DNA from: Amphiduros pacificus | Lineage: Eukaryota; Annelida; Polychaeta; Phyllodocida; Hesionidae | NCBI GenBank assembly: GCA_949316495.1 | Contig: OX439003.1 | Coordinates: forward strand, 27,441,656 to 27,505,655 | Length of the DNA stretch: 64,000 bases | Reading direction: 5' to 3' | Shown: one piece after another, positions 21,439-34,365 of the stretch | How the letters are laid out: the number at the start of each line of letters is the position of its first letter | How positions within the stretch are numbered: position 1 is the stretch's first letter | Translations under genes and position numbers: made by a program | Notes under the pieces: generated by a model | Told to the model about the DNA's origin: nothing | Databases searched by the model: none | Seen by the model: only the letters and a program-made list of their open reading frames with translations

Positions 21439-23453
21439 ATGAGAATATTCATATGCGGGGCTCACTCTACAGGTAAATCTAATTTGATTGCAAATGGTTA
21501 CTTGACATAAAAACCCCTCCAGTCACAGATTAACAAGGTTAACGGGTTACCATTTGAGGCACTGTCCTCCGCTCATATGAGAAATTGAAACATGCTTGTA
21601 CTTCAATCAACTGGGCTACGGCCCATGGCCTCAGTCATGGAAAAGATTCCTGTCTGATGAACTGTAAACAAAAAATTAATTTAAGAAATATTCTATACCG
21701 TTACCTAAGCTCTCTTGACCTATCAATATTTCTTGTTTTTATTTCATCAATTTATCTTATAACAGGGAAAACCAGCTTGATGGAGGAGATAGCATTACAA
21801 ATACCAATTCATGTAATACGTGAAGTAGCAAGGGAATTGATACAAGACTTGGGCTGGAGCAGGGACCAGTATGATTGGAAAAAGAATCCTGAAAGCTTTG
21901 CACAATTACAGAAAATGATTATACATAAGCAATGTGAAATTGAAGAGACGAATATCAATATTGGTAAGTGTGAAGGTTTGATTATATAATGATTATTTGA
22001 TAAATCAACAGCATATAAACTATCTATATGAAAAAAAATGGCGCAGGTGCATCATTAGGTGCAGGGGGCGTTTGGAGGATGGTTTTGTTGTTGTTTGTTG
22101 GGGGTTTTACGTCACCTTAACATTACTTCAGTCAATACATGACAAGACCTTCTTGTATCAGATATAGTGCAGCCACACTGAATTGTCATGTCGAAGGTCA
22201 TTGACATGACAATCCACCCAGTCACAGAATTAAAAGGATAAGGGGTTAAGATTATCTGCCTAATAAATAACACCATTGAATACGTTTAATAAAATGGCAT
22301 TATTTCAAAGGATCTGATATCAGAGGGTGTTGGCGATATCCAGTGTCCCCTTTGTTAATGATGCCAATTATAACTTAATTCTTAGTTTAATGGTATTCAG
22401 GTGTGTTGTTATAACTGCAGCTTCAGGACTCTTGTCATAACACACATCGAATACCAAGCACAACAGGGAGATTATTGACGGATAATTTATGTTCAAATGA
22501 TCAAATGATATGCCATTTTCCCAGAATTATTAAATGATATATCATTTATCCAGAATGATAAACTGATTTATCACTCTTGTCATACACATGAAGTCTTTAT
22601 CATGTTATTTATTTTCCAAACATGTTACTGAAAAGCAATGCATCATTTGCTATAATTTACTATTATAATACAGATTATATCATGGACCGGGGAATTGATC
22701 CACTTGTTTATGCAAGGACATTTTTGAGCAAGGAAACATCGGACACTTTGTCACAGGAACCTGAGATGCAACAATGCATTAAAAGGTGAACATTTTTATC
22801 CTTTCAATTCCATGACATGATGATTCTATTCCCCAGCAAATGCTTATAGTATGTTGGTTTTGATTCTATCCTCGATCTTTTGGCAATTTTAAGTCGACAT
22901 CAGATCAGATAGAAGCCTGTTATCTTGATGCAATGCCCTACTCTTTTCGAAGAAAGAGTGCCTGGGGATCTTTCACTTGCATAATCACATATAAATTACA
23001 TAACAAACAACGACCATTGATATCCATACATGGAGCACTGATGGCTGATGTCTGAAGACTTTTTCCGAACCAGGACTCAATATCTTTAGACAGATGTCTT
23101 TATGAACCAAACCCCACTTCCTTATAGAATAAATACAATATACTATCCATATATATTGATAATTAAAATAACCATATGATTAATATAAATGTTATATTTG
23201 CTTATATTGATGCAGATACAGAGACTCGTGTATATTTGTGCTTTGGCCACATAAGGAATGCATTGTGGATGACGGAGTGAGACAAGTTCCAGTTATGGAG
23301 GACCTCATTCGCTTTACTCATAATCTCCTGCAGATTCTTCAGGAATGGAATATTCCATATCATCTCATCACTGCTCTCAATATGCAAGAAAGACTGCAAA
23401 TAGTTCTGGATGAAATTACTAAATATAAATTTAAGTCCGAAAAAGCAAATTAA
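21439..23453 (+). CDS. P-loop NTPase, AAA_28/NadR-like, 4 exons, 193 aa
   Basis: Exons 21439-21472, 21766-21963, 22674-22785 and 23216-23453 (TAA) total 582 nt with matching phases. The Walker A loop GAHSTGKT (residues 7-14) is interrupted by intron 1, in the codon of its second Gly. Then follow IREVARELI, a region that in this family contacts substrate, the Walker B-like YIMDRGIDPLVYA, and VDDGVRQVP with a C-terminal PYHLITALNMQERLQIV. These match the AAA_28 type of small NTPases related to the ribosylnicotinamide kinase part of bacterial NadR. Length about 190 residues is normal for the stand-alone form. It likely binds ATP and phosphorylates or hydrolyses a small substrate in the cytosol; the substrate is unknown. 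No signal peptide or membrane segment. Confidence 0.82.
22065..22260. repeat. Possible dispersed repeat in P-loop gene intron 2
   Basis: The stretch containing GGGGTTTTACGTCACC, a CAGTCAATA-like word and later GAAGGTCATTGACATG resembles dispersed repeats common in molluscan genomes (recalled from general knowledge, not checked). Confidence 0.3.
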
Positions 23454-25021
23454 AGTAATCTCAAAGCAGCACCCGTTACATAGAATGTATTGCCTCAAAG
23501 CAGAACTCCTTAAAAGAGATATGCCAATATTTCAAGCTGCATTAAACATATAAATATCATACGTGTATCAGAATAGGTGTTACTCTTCAAAGTAACATAC
23601 TAGTATATAATATACATGACACAAACTATAAAATACCAAGCGGTGTGGTAGTTACTTTATTTGTACTTTTAAAATAGGTATTAAGAGTTTCACCATTGAG
23701 AGAAATCAAGCTCATTTCCAACCTCCATTTAGCCATCTTGATTTCATTTTTGAGTGAACTCATTGAGTATACATCATCATGCTAGCTTATAGGGTCCAAT
23801 ATTTAACCAGGCTGTTTTAATATGGCATTTACAGAGGAATACATATCAGGGAGTGATATCATTTTCCTGGCTGATTTTCTTTATTTCGGTACCATTAGTA
23901 ACACCTTCATTAGTAAAACTGTATAATTTTGACCTGGCCTAAATGATATAGAGTAATATTACATATTACAAATAAATAGAAGTTTATTGAAGGTTATTTT
24001 CTATTCGTAATTGTAAGCTTAATTGATCTAATATGTGTTTAAAATATTGCCTGTTGTGTTGGAACATGCATCTGGTTTGCCATTTTGAGCTCCCAGTGTA
24101 TGCTATATTGTTGTCTGAGAGAAAAGGATTCTTTTCAAATTCTAAGCCAATAAAATATAGAAATGCTTCATTGATTTTCAGAGTTAAATATTGCTTCTCT
24201 GGTTTCGACTACACTACGGCACTGAAGTCATCCCGATGTTCAATGAATCTTCTCGGATTTTTATCATTGAATGAACATTTTCCAAAGAGGTTATCTATTT
24301 GGACCATTGTGCATTTTGACCAAGTTTCATGTGTAAACACAATAAATATCTGTTTACTAAAAACTGTAATTGCTCATTGTTTTTTTTTTTCAGCGCATTT
24401 CAATTTACAAAAACCTTTAATCTGGACGAATAGGAAAGGTGACCATCACAGACAAGCATAGCCATGCTTGTGGTTTTATGCTGTTCCTTGCTGTTATAAG
24501 TTCTTGACAATACATTGTACTGGTTATTTATAAATTATACAGATTAAACTATCCTGATGTAACATACTTATATGCTACGAGGTTATCCCATTACATAAAT
24601 AATCGATTCTCGTACAAATATTAGATAGGATTGACAGCATGCGATTGGGCATGCGATTCAGCATGCGATAAAACGTGTGCTTGTTGGAGAATATGTATTT
24701 CATTACCTCATTGAGAAATGAAGCGGAACCGATCACAGGTTGCTTAATAGGTACCACACTTCTGGATTATAACATGTTGATATTCGGAATTGGAATGGAT
24801 CAGTATTAAGATCAGGAATTACTTTGGTACTGACAGAAGCACAAAAGGTGACATGTTGCAATATAAACCTGTAATGCAATTTGTGACCTTATAAGTCTGT
24901 AGGACATGGACACATAATGCCGTCCTGTGCAGGTGACAGGAAATGTAAAATATCGGATATGTTGCTGTAACAATTGTGTAGATAATTAAGATATAATTCA
25001 TTAATAAGTTGTTTTTGTATA
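23454..25021. other. Intergenic, no supported gene
   Basis: Between the P-loop and patatin genes, both on +. AT-rich with only chance open frames. An AATAAA near 23969 could serve the upstream gene. No repeat or RNA gene recognised. Confidence 0.5.
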
Positions 25022-25293
25022 ATGGGAAACGTTTCCACTTGTGGAACCGTGACCAGTTCCCGGATACCCAAGGATAAATTAAAGGGCTTCCAGGCCCATG
25101 GCCTCAACTGCAATAGAAAAATACAAGATGAAAAATATGAGCAAAGCAGCAAATATATTAAAGACAAGGTGGATGAAAACAGTCACTCAGATAAATGGTT
25201 AGATTGTCCTTATACATTTAAAAACCTGGTTTTGTCTGGAGGCGGCGCAAAAGGATATTCCTATCTTGGAGCACTAAAGGTATGTGTTCATGT

Positions 25294-25372
<79 letters not shown>

Positions 25373-28300
25373 ATGAAATATTTATTATTTCATCAATTCA
25401 TCAGATAGCGAGTGATATGATCGTTGCTGAATGTTTTGCCACGCTTAATTTCAGAATACCTGTTGGTGGAAATAGTGCACAGGCATTTAATGTATATTTG
25501 TGTATATATGGGTCAAGCCAAACTGATAATTCATTTAATATTTGCATTTGCTGTAGCTGTATATAAAACTGTGTGTTGTTATCTTTCTAATCTCCGGGGG
25601 ACTGAGGGGTCCTACCAAAATATGTTGTATGAGGCTGTAACTGTATTTATAAAAATGTGTGTTGTTATCCTGTTAATCCTGTTATCCTGTTGGAGGACTG
25701 ATATTCGGTCTAGTATATGTTGTATAATGCTTCACCTGTGTATAGAGCTGTGCGTTGCTATCTGACTAGTCTCTCGAAGACTGTGAGATTCTGTCTGTTA
25801 TACTTTGTATGAATAAATGAAATCTATGCAATATTAAATTGCGTGTGTGTGTGTGTATGTGTGTGTGTGTGTATTTGTCTTGCTAGGGCCTGGAGGACTG
25901 TGGGATCCCCTCTGGTATATGTTATATGTTGAATGATGGTGTTGCAATATATAGATGTGTATTTGTCTTGCTAGGGCCTGGAGGACTGTGGGGTCCTGTC
26001 TGGTATATGTTGTATGATGGTGTTGCTGTATATAGATGTGTATTTGTCTTGCTAGGCCCTGGAGGACTGTGGGATCCTGTCTGGTATATGTTATATGTTG
26101 TATGATGCTGTTGCTGTATATAGATGTGTATTTGTCTTGCTAGGCCCTGGAGGACTGTGGGATCCTGTCTGGTATATGTTATATGTTGTATGATGGTGTT
26201 GCTGTATATAGATGTGTATTTGCCTTGCTAGGCCCTGGAGGACTGTGGGATCCTGTCTGGTATATGTTGTATGATGCTGTAGTTGTATATAGATGTGTAT
26301 TTGTCTTGCTAGGCCCTGGAGGACTGTGGGATCCTGTCTGGTATATGTTGTATGATGCTGTTGCTGTATATAGATGCGTATTTGTCTTGCTAGGCCCTGG
26401 AGGACTGTGGGATCCTGTCTGGTATATGTTATATGTTGTATGATGCTGTTACTGTATATAGATGTGTATTTGTTTTGCTAGGCCCTGGAGGACTGTGGGA
26501 TCCTGTCTGGTATATGTTGTATGATGGTGTTGCTGTATATAGATGTGTATTTGTCTTGCTAGGCCCTGGAGGACTGTGGGATCCTGTCTGGTATATGTTA
26601 TAGGTGGTATGATGGTGTTGCTGTATATAGATGTGTATTTGTTTTGCTAGGCCCTGGAGGACTGTGGGATCCTGTCTGGTATATGTTGTATGATGCTGTT
26701 GCTGTTTATAGATGTGTATTTGTCTTGCTAGTCCCTGGAGGACTGTGGGATCCTGTCTGGTATATGTTATATGTTGTATGATGGTGTTGCTGTATATAGA
26801 TGTGTATTTGCCTTGCTAGGCCCTGGAGGACTGTGGGATCCTGTCTGGTATATGTTGTATGATGCTGTAGTTGTATATAGATGTGTATTTGTCTTGCTAG
26901 GCCCTGGAAGACTGGGATCCTGCTAGGCCCTGGAGGACTGTGGGATCCTGTCTGGTATATGTTGTATGATGCTGTTGTTGTATATAGATGTGTATTTGTC
27001 TTGCTAGGCCCTGGAGGACTGTGGGATCCTGTCTGGTATATGTTATATGTTGTATGATGCTGTTGCTGTATATAGATGCGTATTTGTCTTGCTAGGCCCT
27101 GGAGGACTGTGGGATCCTGTCTGGTATATGTTGTATGATGCTGTTGCTGTATATAGATGTGTATTTGTCTTGCTAGGCCCTGGAGGACTGTGGGATCCTG
27201 TCTGGTATATGTTATATGTTGTATGATGCTGTTGCTGTATATAGATGTGTATTTGTCTTGCTAGGCCCTGGAGGACTGTGGGATCCTGTCTGGTATATGT
27301 TGTATGATGCTGTTGCTGTATATAGATGTGTATTTGTCTTGCTAGGCCCTGGAGGACTGTGGGATCCTGTCTGGTATATGTTATATGTTGTATGATGCTG
27401 TTGCTGTATATAGATGTGTATTTCTCTTGCTAGGCCCTGGAGGACTGTGGGATCCTGTCTGGTATATGTTATATGTTGTATGATGCTGTTGCTGTATATA
27501 GATGTGTATTTGTCTTGCTAGGCCCTGGAGGACTGTGGGATCCTGTCTGGTATATGTTATATGTTGTATGATGCTGTTGCTGTATATAGATGTGTATTTG
27601 TTTTGCTAGGCCCTGGAGGACTGTGGGATCCTGTCTGGTATATGTTGTATGATGCTGTTGCTGTTTATAGATGTGTATTTGTCTTGCTAGTCCCTGGAGG
27701 ACTGTGGGATCCTGTCTGGTATATGTTGTATGATGGTGTTGCTGTATATAGATGTGTATTTGTCTTGCTAGGCCCTGGAGGACTGTGGGATCCTGTCTGG
27801 TATATGTTGTATGTTGCATGATGCTGTTGCTGTATATAGATGTGTATTTGTCTTGCTAGGCCCTGGAGGACTGTGGGATCCTGTCTGGTATATGTTGTAT
27901 GATGCTGTTGCTGTTTATAGATGTGTATTTGTCTTGCTAGGCCCTGGAGGACTGTGGGATCCTGTCTGGTATATGTTGTATGATGCTGTTGCTGTTTATA
28001 GATGTGTATTTGTCTTGCTAGGCCCTGGAGGACTGTGGGATCCTGTCTGGTATATGTTATATGTTGTATGATGCTGTTGCTGTATATAGATGTGTATTTG
28101 TCTTGCTAGGCCCTGGAGGACTGTGGGATCCTGTCTGGTATATGTTGTATGATGCTGTTGCTGTATATAGATGTGTATTTGTCTTGCTAGGCCCTGGAGG
28201 ACTGTGGGATCCTGTCTGGTATATGTTATATGTTGTATGATGCTGTTGCTGTATATAGATGTGTATTTGTCTTGCTAGGCCCTGGAGGACTGTGGGATCC

Positions 28301-31300
28301 TGTCTGGTATATGTTATATGTTGTATGATGCTGTTGCTGTATATAGATGTGTATTTGTCTTGCTAGGCCCTGGAGGACTGTGGGATCCTGTCTGGTATAT
28401 GTTATATGTTGTATGATGCTGTTGCTGTATATAGATGTGTATTTGTTTTGCTAGGCCCTGGAGGACTGTGGGATCCTGTCTGGTATATGTTGTATGATGC
28501 TGTTGCTGTTTATAGATGTGTATTTGTCTTGCTAGTCCCTGGAGGACTGTGGGATCCTGTCTGGTATATGTTGTATGATGGTGTTGCTGTATATAGATGT
28601 GTATTTGTCTTGCTAGGCCCTGGAGGACTGTGGGATCCTGTCTGGTATATGTTGTATGTTGCATGATGCTGTTGCTGTATATAGATGTGTATTTGTCTTG
28701 CTAGGCCCTGGAGGACTGTGGGATCCTGTCTGGTATATGTTGTATGTTGCATGATGCTGTTGCTGTATATAGATGTGTATTTGTCTTGCTAGGCCCTGGA
28801 GGACTGTGGGATCCTGTCTGGTATATGTTGTATGATGGTGTTGCTGTATATAGATGTGTATTTGTCTTGCTAGGCCCTGGAGGACTGTGGGATCCTGTCT
28901 GGTATATGTTGTATGATGCTGTTGCTGTATATAGATGTGTATTTGTCTTGCTAGGCCCTGGAGGACTGTGGGATCCTGTCTGGTATATGTTGTATGATGC
29001 TGTTGCTGTATATAGATGTGTATTTGTCTCGCTAGGCCCTGGAGGACTGTGGGATCCTGTCTGGTATATGTTGTATGTTGCATGATGCTGTTGCTGTATA
29101 TAGATGTGTATTTGTCTTGCTAGGCCCTGGAGGACTGTGGGATCCTGTCTGGTATATGTTGTATGATGGTGTTGCTGTATATAGATGTGTATTTGTCTTG
29201 CTAGGCCCTGGAGGACTGTGGGATCCTGTCTGGTATATGTTATATGTTGTATGATGCTGTTGCTGTATATAGATGTGTATTTGTCTTGCTAGGCCCTGGA
29301 GGACTGTGGGATCCTGTCTGGTATATGTTGTATGATGGTGTTGCTGTATATAGATGTGTATTTGTCTTGCTAGGCCCTGGAGGACTGTGGGATCCTGTCT
29401 GGTATATGTTGTATGATGGTGTTGCTGTATATAGATGTGTATTTGTTTTGCTAGGCCCTGGAGGACTGTGGGATCCTGTCTAATATCACCAGTTTAGCAG
29501 GCAGCAGCATCGGGTCCATTTTGGCCGGACTCCTCGCTGTGGGATATACGTCGCAAGATATTGCAAATGTTTTCTCTACTGATCTCAAACATCTCTTTGC
29601 TGGTAAATACAATTTTTGTTTCGCACAGATTATTTGTTTGATATTCCTTTTGGAGAATCGAAGAAACAAGTATCACTTTTTTCTTTAGATGTTTCCTGTG
29701 TTGGGTGTTTTGCTATTCCTAATATTGTGAGAAGAAATGGAATTTTTCCTGGAAAACGATTTTATAAATTTTATGGCAACCAACTGAAAAGAAAAACCGG
29801 TAATGCAGACATCACTTTCGAACAGGCAAGTTACCTTATTTTGTTGATAATAAGCTGCACCTTATCCTAGAGGTTTCTAACTCTTGAGATGGGGATCCAT
29901 GATTCTGGCCGAAAGTTAATTTTTTTAAATGCAATCATTTCCATTGTGCATGTTTACTCGGTTTCACAACTGCATCAATACTGCTGAGGGAATTTCAGAA
30001 ACGATTAATAGACCATATTCGCCAGGCCCTGGTGAACATCAGACGATTTATAAGGAATTTTAAGAACCACAAAAACAACTGGAAACACTGGATGAACTGT
30101 ATGGAGACCTAAACGACAAACGACGGATTTGTTTTAGTCGTTTCAGTTCTCCACTCAATTTCACCACAGTGTGACTGGGGCGTATATGCCAAATGAAAAT
30201 ATCTTTACACTATTTGGAGTATTTGTGTTGAAACTAAACTTATCTAAACTGTTACCATCTTCTTTACCACTGCTTGTAGGTGAGGAAGAAGTACGGATAT
30301 GTGCTGTGTGTAGTAGCTACCAATCTGACAGAAATGAGATCAGAATGGTTCACCCCGAATACCACCCCGGATGTGCCGATCCGCCTGGCCATCAGGATGT
30401 CCATCTCCCTACCACGTAAGCCATAAAAAGGCAACATATCACTTAAATATAATATCCACCATTCATAGGTCAAATTAAGTCAAGGGTTTGCTAGCGGGAC
30501 ACGATGCCCTGGCCATGAAGTCTCGGGATCAAGTCAAAACCTTAGGTCTCTTAATTACAGATAATAGACTGTTAAATTATATTTCACTTAAGGGGCAACG
30601 AAAAATATTTTATTTGACTACATCAACCCTATAACAATTGCAGTTCAAATAATCTAATATATTTGTTATCAAAACTGTATTACATTATGTTTTTCTTTAT
30701 ATAAAGACAAGTCCAAACCTCGTCTATCAGTTATCAAGCGGCTTATTCCATTTTTCGCTTTATCTAAGTGATATTTCAGCCTGTACACTATAAGCTGCAC
30801 GGCAAGCATTGTGTCTTTATTGATGGAGCCATGCTGGATGTCTACCCAATTGACTGTTTTGATGGTAAGCATTGATAATAAACAATCTAACAACATAAAC
30901 TGTTTTCTCACTGAACTTTATACTATATCAATATGAATATGCATAATTCAAGATTTACATAATTGCTGTGACAGTTTATAAAACAGTGCAGCTTATTGCT
31001 CATAGTGAATGTCAGTCTGGTTATACTATTCTATACATATCCAGATTCAGAAGGACTTGATTATGATAAGACATCTAAAACATTGGGGATGTACCTGATG
31101 TCAGAGAGTCCTGCAGAATATACATTCTATAAGGCGATGTTTGGCAGAGAAGTACCCAACAGGCCAACGTACCTTCCAACAACATCACTAGCTAAGTACT
31201 GTCCAGTCGTAATTACTAATAATAATATATACGTCATTTTCAAAGTAACATTTATCGATTTATGACATGTGCAAGTAGAATAGAGTAAGATGTCTCATTC

Positions 31301-32245
31301 AGATCAACCGTTAAAATTCTGGAGAAAACAGAAATCCAGGAATTTAAATGGATGAGAAGAAAAAGGAAAAAGCAGAACATGAGCATTAGAAAGGTGAATG
31401 ACTTAATTCCAGTTTTGTCTTTATTTCCCGTATCCCATTTTGTTCAAAAGGTGTATATTCAGGATTGTATAGCTTAATCAAATAGTTAATAATATATCTA
31501 TAGCCGGTCCAAGAGTATAGAGTTTTTTGTTTCTCTTACATTCTGTTATCCCAAATTATAATGCAACAAAAGATGTTTATGCAACAGATTGAGTTATTTA
31601 ATCCTCGTAATAACACTATCACCTATATCTTAAGCCAACCATATTATCTCATCATATATTTAGTTTTGCATTAAAGTGGTTTACTATTTCCAAAACCATG
31701 AAAACCTTCTTTCTATACCTTTAATTACATTGGGAATTTCAAGTCCTCTTGCAATAGTCTTTTTAACGGTGCAATAAACATGGTTGCAGTGTCACTATTG
31801 AATTATTTCAGGCCATACTTTTACCCACATGCTTTATCATTCTAAAACCTGATATTTTCCATTTTATGTTGGAAAAAAATAGAAAATACAAAGTTTAAAG
31901 AAACGGTTCCATGCATCACCAAATATCCCTGATGCACAGCCTTGGCCCGATATTCACCATGATGACGTCAGAGTTTCCAGATTCGGAGAGCTCGTTAGCC
32001 ATGCCAACAATGTGTGTCTCCTGAATGCCTGGAAACAACATGTCAAGGTAACCCCTAATATAATCGGTGTTTTCTTTCTTTTTGGATGGTTTAATTTGGT
32101 TTTATACGAATCTCAATGTATCTCAAACAAATGTAGTCAAATATAGCGTTTTGAGTTTGAGAATTGACTAATTTAATCATAGTTGAACAATACATGAATA
32201 TATGAGGAAATAAGCTAGTCATATTATATACACACACAGAGATAA

Positions 32246-32327
<82 letters not shown>

Positions 32328-34365
32328 AGTTTTGCATGGCAGCTTTAACAATTTTAACACTACTCATATGACCTGAAGTAAGGCCCTTGTCAAATATACT
32401 TATAAAAAGTAATTAAAGCTTGTTTTGTGGAGGTGTCTATCCAGCAGTGCTCAAGCCTTTATAACAAGTCTTGATAACACTATATTTTTATGTGATTGCG
32501 GCATTATATCATATATATCAAACATTCTATCAATATGTTATATCCATAAGCAACATCACCAAATATTATACATAAATATACAGCCGTTAATTCATTTAAT
32601 CTATTTTCACACGACCAGATATGTAAGTGGTGGTTTTGTTGTGTCAATGAATTCCATGAATGAGCTATAAAACAGTTTTTTTTCTTTCTTAAGCCTACTG
32701 ACCACCATCGGACAATAACTATTAACTGTGGACATATAAATACTGATGACTTTAACCTGGATGAACAAGATTTGGAATTTCTGGTTAAGGTATGTTCTCT
32801 CTTTCTTAATTCTCTTTCTTAATGGATTAAGCTTTCAAGAAATTATATTTACATTTTCCCTTTCATATCTAAATTATAATCCTGTGAGCGCCGCGGCTTA
32901 GGGACCAATCACGACAGTCAAGACAATGGTGGGAGACAATGACAATCATTTCGACCAATCAGAGAGCACCTGTCCACACAGGAGACAAATAATTATACAA
33001 CTGAGAAAAAAATGTTAATTGACAATAGGGTCATTTGGGCAGCTACGGATTTGTCTAGTTACATGTAACGCTAAACTTTGTGATCAAATGTTATTACGCA
33101 TCATATTACCCTCTATAAATGTCTGTGCTGTTTGAGAGGTGATGAGTCTTCTGCTAAAATCCAAATGTTCCACTGAATACTTTGTTAACAACTTTGCTTG
33201 GCTGATAAGTGATCTATTGCAAACACCTACTTATTTGACAATGAGATACCTTCAGACTGGAACAGTGAACTGGCTTACAGAGGCCAGTTTGTCCATTAAA
33301 GTTTGTATATTGGTACAAGCCTGACACCCTTACAGACCGCAACAGTGGTTACTAGTGCATATAACTAAGCACTTTCAGCAAAACACAATAATCCTGGCAG
33401 GTGTACTTTGGTTGATTTCCTGAAGATAGCTCACAATATCATGGCTGCATATCATTTAAACATACTCTAAAACTAGACTAAATGTCTGTAAAATTTCTTG
33501 TGACCTGCATGATTTAACGAAAGCTTTAATGTTTAATATTGTGTTTATCAAATGAAAAAAGCTTGAGGAATTCATGGCTGAAAATAAAGAAATAGCTAAT
33601 TGACAAGAATCGGGATAATTACAAAGCCCAGAGTAGAAAGTTAAAAAGGACGTGTCTTCATGAAATCTATACAATCATAGATTTGAAAGTACAAAACGCA
33701 ACGTTTAGAAATTATCAATCTCTAAATTTACAGACAGCAGTAAATCATTTGAAATATATTTAAGAATAGAACCAAGAATATCAGCGTATATTAAAACCTA
33801 TCATATAAATTGTAGTATATAATTGATACAAATTTTGCCCAGTTTGTTTTTCTGTCCTTGGGTAGCTTTCTATAATGATGCATATACCTGTAACATAGGC
33901 TGAAAAAATTAATAGGCTGGAATTTATTTTTGTTATTTTATGTACTGTAATGGAGGAAATATTTCAATGCAATTTGCACGGTTGTTATTTGCACATTATT
34001 ATTTGCTTCTCCTAGACAAAATACCTGATGATACACATAAGAGAATATTCAAATGTAATCTTGATCAGAGATATTTAAACAGTTAAATGTGATTGATGTG
34101 ATTCTTTCCATTGTGGGTCTTTTATGTTACTCAATGTTTAAATCTTTTGCAGCAAGGCTATGAATGTGCAAGGCGTTTTCTTACCACGTTCAGCCGCTGG
34201 TTGCCTTGCCCACCGACCAGTGCCCATGAAACGAGTTACAAGCCCCAATCACATGACACTCATTACGAGATCCTATCGCCAGAGACAGACCGGAAAGACA
34301 AACAAGTGTCCAGGAAGTATAGGAACCATGTCTCATGGCAGAGTGATCACCACTCCGCAGACTGA
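25022..34365 (+). CDS. Patatin-like phospholipase, 10 exons, 496 aa
   Basis: Exons 25022-25279, 29455-29602, 29689-29825, 30280-30415, 30769-30864, 31045-31195, 31303-31393, 31883-32047, 32694-32789, 34153-34365 total 1491 nt, all phases compatible. Patatins hydrolyse acyl esters of lipids with a Ser-Asp dyad. The oxyanion loop SGGGAKGYSYLGAL (about residues 72-85) ends exon 1. The nucleophile motif GSSIG (S104) is in exon 2, VLCVVATNLTEMRSEWF in exon 4, and the Asp motif FIDGAMLD (D245) in exon 5, so the dyad is intact. The N-terminus MGNVSTC fits N-myristoylation at Gly2 with a palmitoylatable Cys7. There is no signal peptide, so an intracellular, membrane-attached lipase is likely. The polar C-terminal tail is unrecognised. 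Intron 1 holds a 3.6-kb array derived from the start of exon 2. Intron 3 uses a GC donor. AATAAA occurs at 34651. Confidence 0.88.
25298..25368. repeat. (TA)n microsatellite in patatin intron 1
   Basis: About 35 TA dinucleotides starting 18 nt after the 5' splice site at 25280. Confidence 0.95.
25440..29454 (+). repeat. 81/88-bp minisatellite built from the intron 1/exon 2 boundary
   Basis: About 43 clear units from about 25880, preceded by older, diverged units from about 25440. Each unit has the acceptor TATTTGTCTTGCTAG, then the first 27 nt of patatin exon 2 (GCCCTGGAGGACTGTGGG onward, codons for ALEDCGILS), then GGTATATGTTGTATGATG and more intron-like sequence. Units are 81 bp, or 88 bp with an extra TATATGT. 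The last unit is the true exon, where the sequence continues AATATCACC instead of GGTATATG. Segments 27469-27821 and 28314-28666 are a near-identical 845-bp higher-order duplication. Confidence 0.95.
29826..29831 (+). other. GC-AG intron donor in patatin intron 3
   Basis: Exon 3 ends GAACAG and the intron begins GCAAGT, the usual strong context for GC donors. A GT donor in the correct phase is not seen nearby, and exon 4 continues the protein in family register (TFEQ then VRKKYGY). Confidence 0.75.
32250..32325. repeat. (TA)n microsatellite in patatin intron 8
   Basis: About 38 TA dinucleotides in the intron between the exons ending 32047 and starting 32694. Confidence 0.95.
33376..33520. 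repeat. Dispersed repeat shared with 996-1120, in patatin intron 9
   Basis: Contains TGGCAGGTGTACTTTGGTTG with a diverged tail similar to 996-1120. Class unknown. Confidence 0.45.

Noticed and set aside
26183-29483. Repeated open frames with LGPGGLWDPVWYMLYDAVAVYR
   Set aside because: Wrong-frame reading of the patatin intron array; the true exon 2 frame is ALEDCGILS.
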